Part shown: positions 16,021-25,175 of the stretch, piece by piece
Layout of the letters: every line of letters begins with the position of its first letter
Numbering within the stretch: the first letter of the stretch is position 1
Source of the DNA: an uncultured Pelagibacteraceae bacterium
Lineage (GTDB): Bacteria; Pseudomonadota; Alphaproteobacteria; Pelagibacterales; Pelagibacteraceae
Assembly (NCBI GenBank): GCA_902627935.1
Contig: CACOLA010000001.1
Coordinates: 62,001-126,000 of the forward strand
Length of the DNA stretch: 64,000 nucleotides
Direction: 5' to 3'
Program-made: the position numbers and the translations under genes
The notes under the pieces: model-generated
What the model was told of the DNA's origin: nothing
Databases searched by the model: none
Seen by the model: only the letters and a program-made list of their open reading frames with translations

Positions 16021-17961
16021 ATGAATAAAATACTATCGCAGGCATTAAAGAAAGCTGTCTCTGAATATAGCCCAGAGGTCAACGAAGTCCAAAAAAGCAA
16101 TAGACCAGATTTATTCTCCCTAAATAATGAAACTGAGCTATTTCAAAACGATAAAGGCATAATAATCAAAATTGACAGATCAAAAGATGCAAACTTAACT
16201 GATTTTGGTAAAGCAACTTTAAAAGACAGATATCTTGGTCACAATGAATCTTTTCAAGATTTATTTGCAAGAGTAGCTAGCACATATGCAGATGATAATT
16301 TGCATGCGCAAAGAATTTATAATTATATTAGTAATCTTTGGTTCATGCCAGCAACACCAGTTCTATCTAATGGTGGAACTAAAAGAGGATTACCGATTTC
16401 ATGTTTTTTAAACGAAGCTTCAGATAGTTTAGGCGGTATCTTAGATCTTTGGAGTGAAAATGTTTGGTTGGCTGCAAAAGGTGGAGGTATTGGAAGCTAT
16501 TGGGGAAATTTAAGATCAATTGGAGAAAAAATAGGCAAAGTTGGAAAAACTTCTGGAATAATTCCTTTCATAAAAGTTATGGACTCATTAACTATGGCAA
16601 TAAGCCAAGGTTCTCTAAGAAGAGGTTCTGCAGCATGTTACCTTCCCGTTGATCACCCTGAGATTGAAGAATTTATGGAAATGAGAAGGCCAACAGGTGG
16701 AGATCCTAATAGAAAAGCACTAAATTTACATCATGGTGTATTAGTCTCTGATGCTTTTATGCGAGCAGTTGAAAATGATGAGCAATGGGCATTAAAAAGT
16801 CCAGCAGATGGAACAATTCAACAAACTATTTCGGCAAGAAATTTATGGATAAGATTATTAACAGCTAGAATTGAAACAGGTGAACCATATATAATTTATA
16901 TTGATACTGTTAATAGACAAATTCCTCAACATCATAAATTAGCGAACCTTACAGTTAAAACTTCTAACCTTTGTAGTGAAATAACCCTACCCACAGGAAT
17001 TGATAAGGATGGAAGAGACAGAACAGCAGTTTGTTGTTTGTCATCTTTGAATTTAGAAAAATATGATGAATGGAAAGATGATCCAGATATGATTGGAGAT
17101 GTAATGAGATTTTTAGATAATGTTCTCTCTGATTTTATTAACAAAGCTCCCGAACAATTCAAAGACGCAAAATATTCAGCTGAAAGAGAAAGAAGTGTTG
17201 GATTGGGTGTGATGGGTTTTCATTCATTTTTACAAAAACACAGAATTCCTCTTGAATCTGTTATGGCAAAGTCTTGGAATAAAAAAATATTTAAACAAAT
17301 CGATGAACAGGTAAATAAAGCATCAAAAGATTTAGCTGAAGAAAGAGGTGCGTGTCCAGATGCTGCAGAATATGGTTTTAAAGAGAGATTTTCAAATAAA
17401 ACAGCAATTGCTCCTACAGCGTCTATTTCTATTATATGCGGTGGTGCCTCACCTGGAGTTGAACCTATAGCAGCAAATAGTTATACACACAAAACTTTGT
17501 CAGGATCTTTTAATGTTAGAAATAGATATTTAGAAGAAATTTTACAAAGTCATGGAAAAAATGATGATGAAACATGGTCTACAATTACCACAAATCAAGG
17601 ATCTGTATCTCATCTAGATTTTTTAACAGAATTAGAAAAAGACGTTTTTAAAACTGCTTTTGAGCTAAACCAAAAATGGATTATTGAGTTAAGTGGTGAT
17701 CGAACTCCATTCATTTCACAAGCACAATCAGTAAATTTATTTTTACCAGCAGATGTTCATAAAAAAGAATTACATAGAATTCATTTTGATGCATGGAAAA
17801 AAGGCTTAAAAAGCCTCTACTATTGTAGGTCAAAATCAATTCAAAGAGCTGAAAATGTCAATAATTCTAAATCAACTGATATCACAGCCAATGTATATAA
17901 ATCTAAAAATAAACAAGTTAACGAACAACCAGAATATGAGGAGTGTCTATCATGTCAGTAA
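16021..17961 (+). CDS. nrdA: class I ribonucleoside-diphosphate reductase, large (alpha) subunit
   Basis: Reduces ribonucleotides to deoxyribonucleotides with the NrdB radical. The 646-residue chain shows the catalytic cysteines in ISCFLNEASDSL, SNLCSEITLP and AVCCLSSLNL. The phosphate loop is APTASISIICGGASPGVEP, the radical-transfer tyrosine pair is in SLYYCRSKS, and the C-terminal redox tail is EECLSCQ. The N terminus lacks the ~90-residue ATP-cone present in E. coli NrdA, so overall dATP inhibition through that domain is not expected. The 3' end overlaps nrdB by 10 bases. The promoter region suggests a nearly leaderless mRNA. Confidence 0.95.
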   Translation: MNKILSQALKKAVSEYSPEVNEVQKSNRPDLFSLNNETELFQNDKGIIIKIDRSKDANLTDFGKATLKDRYLGHNESFQDLFARVASTYADDNLHAQRIYNYISNLWFMPATPVLSNGGTKRGLPISCFLNEASDSLGGILDLWSENVWLAAKGGGIGSYWGNLRSIGEKIGKVGKTSGIIPFIKVMDSLTMAISQGSLRRGSAACYLPVDHPEIEEFMEMRRPTGGDPNRKALNLHHGVLVSDAFMRAVENDEQWALKSPADGTIQQTISARNLWIRLLTARIETGEPYIIYIDTVNRQIPQHHKLANLTVKTSNLCSEITLPTGIDKDGRDRTAVCCLSSLNLEKYDEWKDDPDMIGDVMRFLDNVLSDFINKAPEQFKDAKYSAERERSVGLGVMGFHSFLQKHRIPLESVMAKSWNKKIFKQIDEQVNKASKDLAEERGACPDAAEYGFKERFSNKTAIAPTASISIICGGASPGVEPIAANSYTHKTLSGSFNVRNRYLEEILQSHGKNDDETWSTITTNQGSVSHLDFLTELEKDVFKTAFELNQKWIIELSGDRTPFISQAQSVNLFLPADVHKKELHRIHFDAWKKGLKSLYYCRSKSIQRAENVNNSKSTDITANVYKSKNKQVNEQPEYEECLSCQ

Positions 17962-18968
17962 AAACAACAATTAAAGAAGAAAAAAAAGAAATAATCCAAC
18001 CAAAAAAAATGGGATTATTAGTTGAAAACCCAGTCTACAAACCATTTAGATATCCATGGTGTTACGACGCGTGGTTAACTCAACAAAGAATTCACTGGTT
18101 ACCAGAAGAGGTGCCACTAGGAGATGATGTTAGAGATTGGCAAAAGAATTTATCTCAACCAGAAAAAAACTTAGTTACTCAAATATTTAGATTTTTTACT
18201 CAAGCCGATGTTGAAGTTAACAATTGTTATTTAAGACATTACACAACTGTTTTTAAGCCAACAGAGGTTTTGATGATGATGACGGCATTTGCTGCTATGG
18301 AAACAGTCCACGTAGCCGCATATTCTCACCTATTAGATACTATTGGTATGCCAGAGTCTGAGTACTCAGCTTTCATGAAATATAAAGAGATGAAAGATAA
18401 ATATGATTATATGCAGGGCTTTAATGTAAACTCGAAAGAGGACATTGCAAAAACAGTTGCAGTATTTAGTGCGTTCACAGAAGGTTTACAGTTATTTGCA
18501 AGTTTTGCAATTTTGTTAAACTTTCCAAGACACAATAAACTTAAAGGTATGGGACAGATAGTTACTTGGTCTGTTAGAGATGAAACTCTTCACTGTAATT
18601 CAATGATTAGAATTTTCAAAGAATTTATAAAAGAAAATCCTGAAATTTGGACACCAAAATTAAAAAAAGAACTTTACGAAGCATGTAGAACAATTATCTC
18701 GCATGAAGATGCTTTTATTGATTTAGCCTTTGAAATGGGCCCGATGGAAGGCCTAACTGCTCAAGAGGTTAAAGATTACATTAGATTTATTGGTAACAGA
18801 AGATTAGTTCAATTAGGTTTAGAGCCAATTTATGATGTAGAGAAAAATCCCCTTGGCTGGCTCGATACGATGTTAAATGCAGTTGAACATATGAACTTCT
18901 TTGAAGGACGTGCAACAGAGTATTCTAAAGCCTCAACACAAGGAACTTGGGTAGAAGCATTTAGTTAA
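17952..18968 (+). CDS. nrdB: class I ribonucleoside-diphosphate reductase, small (beta) subunit
   Basis: I place the start at ATG 17952, with GAGGAG at 17938-17943 eight bases upstream inside nrdA. A GTG at 17943 would add three residues. The protein supplies the tyrosyl radical. Di-iron ligands appear with E. coli spacing: Asp in QADVEVNN, Glu and His 31 and 34 residues later in METVHVAAY, Glu in AFTEGLQ, and Glu/His in RDETLHCNS. The radical Tyr lies seven residues after the Glu of METVH, as in E. coli Tyr122. Overlap with nrdA implies coupled translation for 1:1 subunit supply. Confidence 0.95.
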   Translation: MSVKTTIKEEKKEIIQPKKMGLLVENPVYKPFRYPWCYDAWLTQQRIHWLPEEVPLGDDVRDWQKNLSQPEKNLVTQIFRFFTQADVEVNNCYLRHYTTVFKPTEVLMMMTAFAAMETVHVAAYSHLLDTIGMPESEYSAFMKYKEMKDKYDYMQGFNVNSKEDIAKTVAVFSAFTEGLQLFASFAILLNFPRHNKLKGMGQIVTWSVRDETLHCNSMIRIFKEFIKENPEIWTPKLKKELYEACRTIISHEDAFIDLAFEMGPMEGLTAQEVKDYIRFIGNRRLVQLGLEPIYDVEKNPLGWLDTMLNAVEHMNFFEGRATEYSKASTQGTWVEAFS

Positions 18969-18978
18969 ACTTAAAGTA

Positions 18979-19548
18979 GTGAGCGAAAAAATTAATTTTT
19001 TTTCAAAGAGAAGATCTGTTTTGGCAAGAAAAATGTCAAATGCTGAAATTCCCACTAATCACCTGGAGCTAATTTTAAAAGCTGGCATGAGAGTTCCAGA
19101 TCATGGAGCTCTTAATCCATGGAAAATAAAAGTCATTAAAGGTAATTCTTTAAAATATATTGACGAAAATATAATTATTAAGGAGTTTTTAAAGCAGAAC
19201 CCCAAAGCTGATGAAATTTCAATTGAAAGGGAGTCAAAAAGACTACAAAGAGCTTCAGTAGTAATAGCAGTAATATCAACTCCAGTTGAAAATTCAAAAA
19301 TACCATTATGGGAAATGAGATTATCTTCAGGAGCAGTTTGTATGAATTTGCTTTCATGCGCACAATCTTTAAATTATGCTGCTCAATGGTTGACCGAATG
19401 GTATGCATACAACGATAATTTATTAAAATATTTAGGTGGAGACGTTGAAAAAGATAAGATTTCTGGTTTCATTTATTTAGGTCATAAAAAAGAAGAACCA
19501 GCTGAAAGAAAGAGGCCTGACCCTAATAATATAATAAGCTATATTTAA
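18979..19548 (+). CDS. nitroreductase family protein (YdjA-like)
   Basis: A 189-residue FMN-dependent oxidoreductase. The flavin-phosphate site is FFSKRRSVLARKM, followed by AGMRVPDHGALNPWK, and the C-terminal half has LSSGAVCMNLLSCAQSLNYAAQWLT and GFIYLGHKKEEPAERKRP. This resembles the short YdjA-type nitroreductases that usually act as dimers. The natural substrate is unknown. The start is a GTG at 18979, ten bases after the nrdB stop, so it may share the nrd transcript. Confidence 0.85.
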   Translation: MSEKINFFSKRRSVLARKMSNAEIPTNHLELILKAGMRVPDHGALNPWKIKVIKGNSLKYIDENIIIKEFLKQNPKADEISIERESKRLQRASVVIAVISTPVENSKIPLWEMRLSSGAVCMNLLSCAQSLNYAAQWLTEWYAYNDNLLKYLGGDVEKDKISGFIYLGHKKEEPAERKRPDPNNIISYI

Positions 19549-19588
19549 TTTATTTATTTTAGATTAGAATTATTCAAATATTATTAAT

Positions 19589-20218
19589 ATGAAGTATAAA
19601 AAGTATTTTAGAAAAACAAGTCTGAAACAAAAAGGTGTTGGTGAATTTTTTTTAAAAGAGATATCTATTAAAAAACCAAAAGTTTTTCTTGAGGTGGGTG
19701 TGTTTCATGGAGTTACTGCACGGAACGTATGTGAGTTACTGAGTTTAATTCATAAAGATGATTTTAAATACATTGGATTAGATCTTTTCGAAAAAAATGA
19801 AGAAAATAAGAATGAAGTAATACCCAGTACAAGTTTTAAAAATCCTTTCAAAAAAATCTATTTTAAATATATAAAAAGACAAGATCCTTATAGTAAAGAA
19901 GCTGTAGAGGATTTGTTAAAAAAATTTAAAAATAATATTTCTTTAATAAAAGGAAATTCAAATGTTGTTTTAAAAAAAATTGATATGTCAAAAATTGATT
20001 ATGTTTTTTTAGATGGAGGCCATGATTATGCGACAGTAATGAATGACTTAAATTGTTGTATAGAAGTGATAAATAAAAACGGAACTATTTTATGTGATGA
20101 TTATGATTTGTCTTATGCCCCAGGTGTGAAAGAAGCAATAGATCAGTTTTCTCTCAGTAACAATTTTAAGAAAACGATAATTTGTAATGATAGATTTGCA
20201 AAAATAGAAAAAAACTAA
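19589..20218 (+). CDS. class I SAM-dependent methyltransferase
   Basis: A 209-residue protein with a Rossmann-type methyltransferase core. VFLEVGVFHGVTARNVCEL corresponds to motif I, YIGLDLFEK to the acidic strand-2 end, and YVFLDGGHDYATVMNDLN with GTILCDDYD to the later strands. This matches the Methyltransf_24/cephalosporin-hydroxylase-like group, often small-molecule or glycan O-methyltransferases. The substrate is unknown. It is convergent with the prpC gene, the two stops abutting without a gap. Confidence 0.78.
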   Translation: MKYKKYFRKTSLKQKGVGEFFLKEISIKKPKVFLEVGVFHGVTARNVCELLSLIHKDDFKYIGLDLFEKNEENKNEVIPSTSFKNPFKKIYFKYIKRQDPYSKEAVEDLLKKFKNNISLIKGNSNVVLKKIDMSKIDYVFLDGGHDYATVMNDLNCCIEVINKNGTILCDDYDLSYAPGVKEAIDQFSLSNNFKKTIICNDRFAKIEKN

Positions 20219-21343
20219 TTACCTTTGATTTAATTGTACTACTTTTCTATGTTTATTTCCTTTATAACTTGCTAGTGGCCTAATTAATTTGTTAGCTGCA
20301 TGTTGTTCAATTATATGAGCTGACCAACCAGTTATTCTTGAAATCACAAATATCGGAGTAAAAAAGTCGGTGTCAAAGCCCATTAAATGATAAGTTGGAC
20401 CAGTCGGATAATCTACGTTTGGATGTATATCTTTTCTATCAATCATAACTTTTTCCACAATATCGTAGATTTTCTCAAATTTTTTATCTTTTTTAATTTT
20501 AGCCACCTTTCCAAAATATTGTCTCATAGTTGGAACTCTAGAGTCACCACTTTTATAAACTCTATGACCAAAACCCATTACAACATCTTTGTTATCTAAT
20601 GCTTTATTTATCCATTTATAGGCATTTTCAGGTTTTTTAATTTTTTTCATCATGTGCATTACTTCCTCATTAGCACCACCATGCAAAGGACCCTTTAAGC
20701 TTGCTATTGCACCAGTTATTGCCCCATGAATATCTGATAAACTACTTGTTATAGTTCTTGCTGTAAAAGTAGAAACATTAAAACTATGCTCAGCGTATAA
20801 AATTAGAGAAACATCAAAAGCTTTTACAATATCTTTATTTGGAACTTTACCAAAACACATATGAAAAAAATTTTCTGAAAAAGAAAGATTACTTTTTGGA
20901 GGGATAATCTTTTTTCCTTTTCTAGCTCTATAAAAAGCTGCTAAAGCCACGGGAGTTTTAGCAAAAATTCTCATTACTTTTCTCATGTTAGACTTAGGTG
21001 AATTATCTTTTGTTTCCTTATCCTCTAAACCCATTATACTTACAACTGTTCTTGCCACATCCATAGGGTGAGCTTTTTTGGGAAATTTCTTAATATCTTC
21101 TAATAGAGTTTTTGAGAGTTTTCTCTCTTTTCTTTCCTGCTTTTCAAAATCTTTTAATTGTTTTTTGTTTGGTAATTCACCATTTAGAATTAAATAAGCC
21201 ACTTCTTCAAACTTGCATTTAGAACATAAATCTTGAGCAGCATAACCTCTGTAAGTTAAAGAATTTATTTCGGGCATTACTTTTGATACCTCAGTTTCGT
21301 CTACAACTATTCCCAATAAGCCTTTTTTAATTTCATCACTCAT
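20219..21343 (-). CDS. prpC: 2-methylcitrate synthase
   Basis: A 374-residue citrate-synthase-fold enzyme that condenses propionyl-CoA with oxaloacetate. Family motifs include EINSLTYRGYAAQDL, LYAEHSFNVSTFTAR, GPLHGGANEEVM (catalytic His), MGFGHRVYKSGDSR (catalytic His) and PNVDYPTGPTYHLMG (Asp). The assignment as methylcitrate rather than plain citrate synthase rests on length and on its place as last gene of prpD-prpB-prpC. It could also have side activity as a citrate synthase. The start lies one base after the prpB stop. Confidence 0.9.
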   Translation of the reverse strand: MSDEIKKGLLGIVVDETEVSKVMPEINSLTYRGYAAQDLCSKCKFEEVAYLILNGELPNKKQLKDFEKQERKERKLSKTLLEDIKKFPKKAHPMDVARTVVSIMGLEDKETKDNSPKSNMRKVMRIFAKTPVALAAFYRARKGKKIIPPKSNLSFSENFFHMCFGKVPNKDIVKAFDVSLILYAEHSFNVSTFTARTITSSLSDIHGAITGAIASLKGPLHGGANEEVMHMMKKIKKPENAYKWINKALDNKDVVMGFGHRVYKSGDSRVPTMRQYFGKVAKIKKDKKFEKIYDIVEKVMIDRKDIHPNVDYPTGPTYHLMGFDTDFFTPIFVISRITGWSAHIIEQHAANKLIRPLASYKGNKHRKVVQLNQR

Positions 21344-21344
21344 T

Positions 21345-22241
21345 CTATTCGTGACCTTCTGTGTTAAAATTATAAATTTTTTCGTCTAAACTATTATATT
21401 TCTCATAATCCACAAGATCATATAATCGTTTCCTAGTTTGCATTTTATCAATAATATTATTTTGATGTCCATTTGCATAAATGTCCCTTAGACCATCTTC
21501 AACATTTTTCATTGCTAACCTTTGAGTTGTGACAGGATAAATAACTATATTGTACCCAAGTTCCTCTAATTGTTTATAATTTAATAATTTAGTTTTACCA
21601 AATTCAGTCATGTTAGCTAATAAATAACACGAAAGTTCTTTTCTAACTTTTTCAAAATCTTTTTCATCATGAAGTGCTTCAGGAAAAATAATTTCTGCAC
21701 CAGCATCAATATAAGCTTTACATCTGTTGATCATACTATCAATACCTTCGACACTTTTTGCATCAGATCTTGCAATGATCTTAAAATTATTGTCTTTTTT
21801 TGCTGAAACACATTCCTTAATTTTTTTTACCATTGCTTCAGTAGATATCAATTCTTTGTTATCCAAGTGACCACACCTTTTTCTCTCAATTTGATCTTCT
21901 ATATGAACTCCTGTAATTCCAAACTCCTCAAAAGTTTCTATAGTTTCTTTGCAAGATTTAAATCCTGTGTCTACATCAACAATTGTAGGAAGGTTTGTAA
22001 TTCTAGAGATTAAATATGATCGCGTACTAACATCTTGCAAAGTAGTTAAGCCAATGTCTGGAAATCCAAGATCATTTGCCATTACACCTCCAGAGACGTA
22101 AACAGCATCATAGCCTATCTCTTCAATTAATTTCGCAGTAAGAGGATTATAAGCACCAGGAACTCTTAATATTTTTTGTGATTTTAATTTTTCTGCAAAA
22201 TCTTTTCTTTTTTGTATCGGTTCTTTCTCTACAAAATGCAT
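21345..22241 (-). CDS. prpB: 2-methylisocitrate lyase
   Basis: Cleaves 2-methylisocitrate to succinate and pyruvate, the last step of the methylcitrate cycle. The 298-residue protein carries the PEP-mutase/isocitrate-lyase barrel: VPGAYNPLTAKLIEE, YVSGGVMANDLGFPDIGL, VDVDTGF, HIEDQIERKRCGHLD with the active Cys of KRCGH, and ARSDAKSVEG. Its ATG shares one base with the prpD stop, and prpC follows. Other lyases of the superfamily (oxaloacetate decarboxylase, carboxyPEP mutase) are less likely because of KRCGH and the operon. Confidence 0.93.
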   Translation of the reverse strand: MHFVEKEPIQKRKDFAEKLKSQKILRVPGAYNPLTAKLIEEIGYDAVYVSGGVMANDLGFPDIGLTTLQDVSTRSYLISRITNLPTIVDVDTGFKSCKETIETFEEFGITGVHIEDQIERKRCGHLDNKELISTEAMVKKIKECVSAKKDNNFKIIARSDAKSVEGIDSMINRCKAYIDAGAEIIFPEALHDEKDFEKVRKELSCYLLANMTEFGKTKLLNYKQLEELGYNIVIYPVTTQRLAMKNVEDGLRDIYANGHQNNIIDKMQTRKRLYDLVDYEKYNSLDEKIYNFNTEGHE

Positions 22242-23743
22242 TAAAAAATTCCTTTTTTTAAATTTCGTTTAATTTTGTTTTTTTTAACAACAATATTCAA
22301 TCTATCTAGCTGACCTGGCTTAAGGTTTCTTAGGTTTTGCACTGTCTTTAAGAAACTTTCAATTTCCTTTTTATCTAATATATCCTCTGTAAGTGTTAAA
22401 AATTTATTTATATAATTTTTTCTCTTGAACGGTCGTGATCCATAAGGATGAGCATCAGCAACCCCTTGTTCCTCTGTAATTTTTTTTCCATTTTTGAGTG
22501 TAATTGTAACTTTTGCACCAAAAGCTTTTTTTCTGGGATTTGGATCATGATATCTTTTGGTCCATTTTTTATCCTCATGTGTTTTGATTGATTTCCATAT
22601 CTTAATTGTGCTCTTTCTTTTTGCTCTAGCTTTTGAATAAGATTTTATATGATGCCAACTACCATCTTCTAACGCTACAGCAAAAATGTACATTATTGAG
22701 TGATCTAGAGTTTCTCTACTTGCATTTGGATCCATTTTTTGAGGATCATTTGCTCCGGTACCAATTACATAATGAGTATGATGACTGGTATAAATATCTA
22801 TTTTTTTGATTTGATTTAAATTTGTTACTTTTTTTTTTAGTTTTTTAGCAAGATCAATTAATGCTTGAGATTGATATTCAGCAGAATATTCTTTTGTATA
22901 AGTCTCAAGAATAGCTTTTTTAGTCTCGTTTTTTTTTGGAAGTGGAACTTTATATGACGCTTTTTTTCCATCTAAAATTCTTGCTATCACACTATCCTCA
23001 CCTTCATAAATTGGGCTTGGAGCACCTTCACCGCGCATAACTCTATCAACAGCTTCAATTGCAAGCTTCCCAGCATGTGCTGGAGCATAAGCTTTCCAAC
23101 TTGAGATTTCTCCTTTTCTAGATTGTCTAGTTGAAATGGTTGTGTGTAAGGCTTGTTGAACAGCTTGATAAATTGTTTCTGTATTTAGTCTTAACATTGA
23201 TCCTATTCCAGCAGCAACGCTTGGACCTAAGTGCGCAATATGATCTACTTTGTGTTTATGTAAACAAATTCCTTTTACTAGATTAACTTGCACTTCATAG
23301 GCAGTAATTATCCCTCTTAAAAGATCAAGCCCACTTTTTTTATTTTGTTGTGCAACACTTATAAGAGGAGGAATATTATCACCAGGATGACTGTAATCAG
23401 CTGCTAAAAATGTGTCATGAAAGTCAAGTTCTCTGACAGCTGTTCCATTACTCCACGCCGCCCACTCACAATCAAATTTCAATTTACTATTAACACCAAA
23501 TAAAGTTGCACCATTTTTTCTTAAATGTTTTAAGGCCATCTCTCGTGATGAAATAACTGGACGTCTATTTAAAGAAGCTATTGCAACTGAAGCATTATCA
23601 ATAATTCTATTAATCACCATTTCTATTGCTGCATTATCTAGCTTTGCATTATCACTGGCAATCTCTGCGATTTTCCAAGCAAGTTGTTTTTTTTTGGGTA
23701 AGTGAATTTTAGATGGGAAAACTTTTACGTTATGTATGATCAA
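22241..23743 (-). CDS. prpD: 2-methylcitrate dehydratase
   Basis: A 500-residue MmgE/PrpD-family enzyme that dehydrates 2-methylcitrate. The fingerprint includes [28 protein letters not shown] and [20 protein letters not shown], then [16 protein letters not shown] and the C-terminal [13 protein letters not shown]. The start is TTG (rc-23743) five bases after an AGGAG on the minus strand, the best-supported start near the expected N terminus. It heads prpD-prpB-prpC. No prpE or prpR homologue is present, so propionate activation and regulation must be encoded elsewhere. In the ocean the likely source is propionyl-CoA from amino-acid, odd-chain or DMSP-derived catabolism (inference). Confidence 0.92.
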   Translation of the reverse strand: MIIHNVKVFPSKIHLPKKKQLAWKIAEIASDNAKLDNAAIEMVINRIIDNASVAIASLNRRPVISSREMALKHLRKNGATLFGVNSKLKFDCEWAAWSNGTAVRELDFHDTFLAADYSHPGDNIPPLISVAQQNKKSGLDLLRGIITAYEVQVNLVKGICLHKHKVDHIAHLGPSVAAGIGSMLRLNTETIYQAVQQALHTTISTRQSRKGEISSWKAYAPAHAGKLAIEAVDRVMRGEGAPSPIYEGEDSVIARILDGKKASYKVPLPKKNETKKAILETYTKEYSAEYQSQALIDLAKKLKKKVTNLNQIKKIDIYTSHHTHYVIGTGANDPQKMDPNASRETLDHSIMYIFAVALEDGSWHHIKSYSKARAKRKSTIKIWKSIKTHEDKKWTKRYHDPNPRKKAFGAKVTITLKNGKKITEEQGVADAHPYGSRPFKRKNYINKFLTLTEDILDKKEIESFLKTVQNLRNLKPGQLDRLNIVVKKNKIKRNLKKGIF

Positions 23744-23794
23744 AATAACTCCTAATAGAAAACTGTTCTAATAGTTAAAAAAAAATAATCAATA

Positions 23795-24478
23795 TTAAAG
23801 ATATTTTGTTACGATTTTTTCAATACCAATGAAGTCTTTTATTAAGTGATTATGGTATATTTCAGTTATATTTTTTTCTGTATAACCATCTTCAAGTAAA
23901 ATAACTGGAATTCCCGCTGCTTTTGCTGCATTAGCATCTGTTTCACTGTCGCCAATCATCAAAGTTTTTTTAAGATCACCATTTAAAATTTCAACTACAG
24001 ATGTTAAATGTCTTGGATCAGGCTTACAATAATCAAATGTGTTATGACCAGCTACATATTCAAAAAAATCATAAATCCCAATTTTTTTTAAAAGATCGAT
24101 TGCTAAATGCTCCTGTTTATTTGTACAAACACCCATTGAAATTTTTTTTTCTTTTGACCATATTAAAAAATCTCTTACTCCATCAATTAGTTTGCTTTCA
24201 TTAACAATATTTTTTCCATAATAATCTACGAATTCTTTAATCATTTCCTGCTTAATTTTTTCATCCTGAACTTTTCCAAATTCCTTTTTAGCTTGACCCC
24301 ATATAGATCTGCCAAGCATCGCACCAGCTCCTTGGCCCACCAAGTTTCTTATTTCCTCGGTAGACTTGGTTGGATATCCAAATTTATTCATCACATGATT
24401 GTGAGCTCTCATTAAGTCTGGGGCTGTATCGACTAAAGTCCCGTCTAAATCAAAAAGAATTGTGTAAATTGGTTTCAT
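23795..24478 (-). CDS. gph: phosphoglycolate phosphatase-like HAD hydrolase
   Basis: A 227-residue haloacid-dehalogenase-fold phosphatase. Motif I is LFDLDGTLVDTAPDL with the nucleophile Asp, motif II GVCTNKQ, and motifs III/IV CKPDPRHL and LMIGDSETDANAAKAAG. The cap domain includes GYPTKSTEEIRNLVGQGA, typical of Gph, which removes 2-phosphoglycolate made during DNA repair or oxygen reactions. Related sugar-phosphate phosphatases cannot be fully excluded. It is divergent from the GlmU-like gene (71 bases between starts) and lies 51 bases upstream of prpD on the same strand. Confidence 0.82.
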   Translation of the reverse strand: MKPIYTILFDLDGTLVDTAPDLMRAHNHVMNKFGYPTKSTEEIRNLVGQGAGAMLGRSIWGQAKKEFGKVQDEKIKQEMIKEFVDYYGKNIVNESKLIDGVRDFLIWSKEKKISMGVCTNKQEHLAIDLLKKIGIYDFFEYVAGHNTFDYCKPDPRHLTSVVEILNGDLKKTLMIGDSETDANAAKAAGIPVILLEDGYTEKNITEIYHNHLIKDFIGIEKIVTKYL

Positions 24479-24549
24479 AAATAAAAGTATTTTTAAGAAA
24501 TATTTTGTGAATTAAGAAAGATATATACTTAATATAAATGATTTTCTAG

Positions 24550-25173
24550 ATGAAACAATTAAATTTAGAAAGACTTCAAAATTCACTTAGAAAGAAATTT
24601 TCTAAATCAGGAGTAAAAATGATCGCGCCTGATACAATCTATTTTTCAAAAGATACTAAAGTTGGAAAAAATGTGACGATAGAACCATATGTAGTTATTG
24701 GATTAAAAGTAAAGATTGGTAACAATGTTACTATAAAATCTTTCAGTCATTTAGAGAGTTGTAAAATTGAAAATAAAGTTGAAATAGGTCCCTATGCAAG
24801 AATAAGACCCGGTACCACTTTAAAAGCGGGATCTAAGATTGGAAATTTTGTTGAGATCAAAAAAAGTACTCTTGGAAAAAATTCTAAGGTAAATCATTTA
24901 ACTTATATAGGTGACACTTCAATTGGTAAATCTGTTAACGTTGGAGCAGGAACAATCACATGTAATTATGATGGAATAAAAAAATACAAAACAAGAATAA
25001 AAGATAATGTTTTTATTGGTTCTAACTCATCATTAGTAGCCCCATTAAAACTTGAGGAAAATAGTATAATTGGAGCAGGATCAGTAATTACTAAAAATGT
25101 TAGTAAAAAATCTTTAGCACTCACAAGAAGTCAACAACTAGAGGTAAAAAATTATAAGAGAAAGTCTAAATAA
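24550..25173 (+). CDS. glmU: glucosamine-1-phosphate N-acetyltransferase, GlmU C-terminal domain only
   Basis: A 207-residue protein equivalent to just the left-handed beta-helix half of bifunctional GlmU (~450 residues). Catalytic residues of the E. coli acetyltransferase site are all present: Arg in YARIRPG, Lys in VEIKKS, His and Tyr in NHLTYIGD, Asn in [12 protein letters not shown] and Lys in KKYKTRIKD. It begins [17 protein letters not shown], matching the linker helix after the uridyltransferase domain. The N-terminal pyrophosphorylase half is absent: the gph gene occupies the upstream region on the other strand. It should make GlcNAc-1-phosphate. glmS begins two bases downstream, so two steps of UDP-GlcNAc synthesis sit together. 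Confidence 0.88.
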   Translation: MKQLNLERLQNSLRKKFSKSGVKMIAPDTIYFSKDTKVGKNVTIEPYVVIGLKVKIGNNVTIKSFSHLESCKIENKVEIGPYARIRPGTTLKAGSKIGNFVEIKKSTLGKNSKVNHLTYIGDTSIGKSVNVGAGTITCNYDGIKKYKTRIKDNVFIGSNSSLVAPLKLEENSIIGAGSVITKNVSKKSLALTRSQQLEVKNYKRKSK

Positions 25174-25175
25174 TT

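Noticed and set aside
25174-25175. A glmS ribozyme upstream of glmS
   Set aside because: Only two bases separate glmS from the preceding gene, so no ribozyme can fit.
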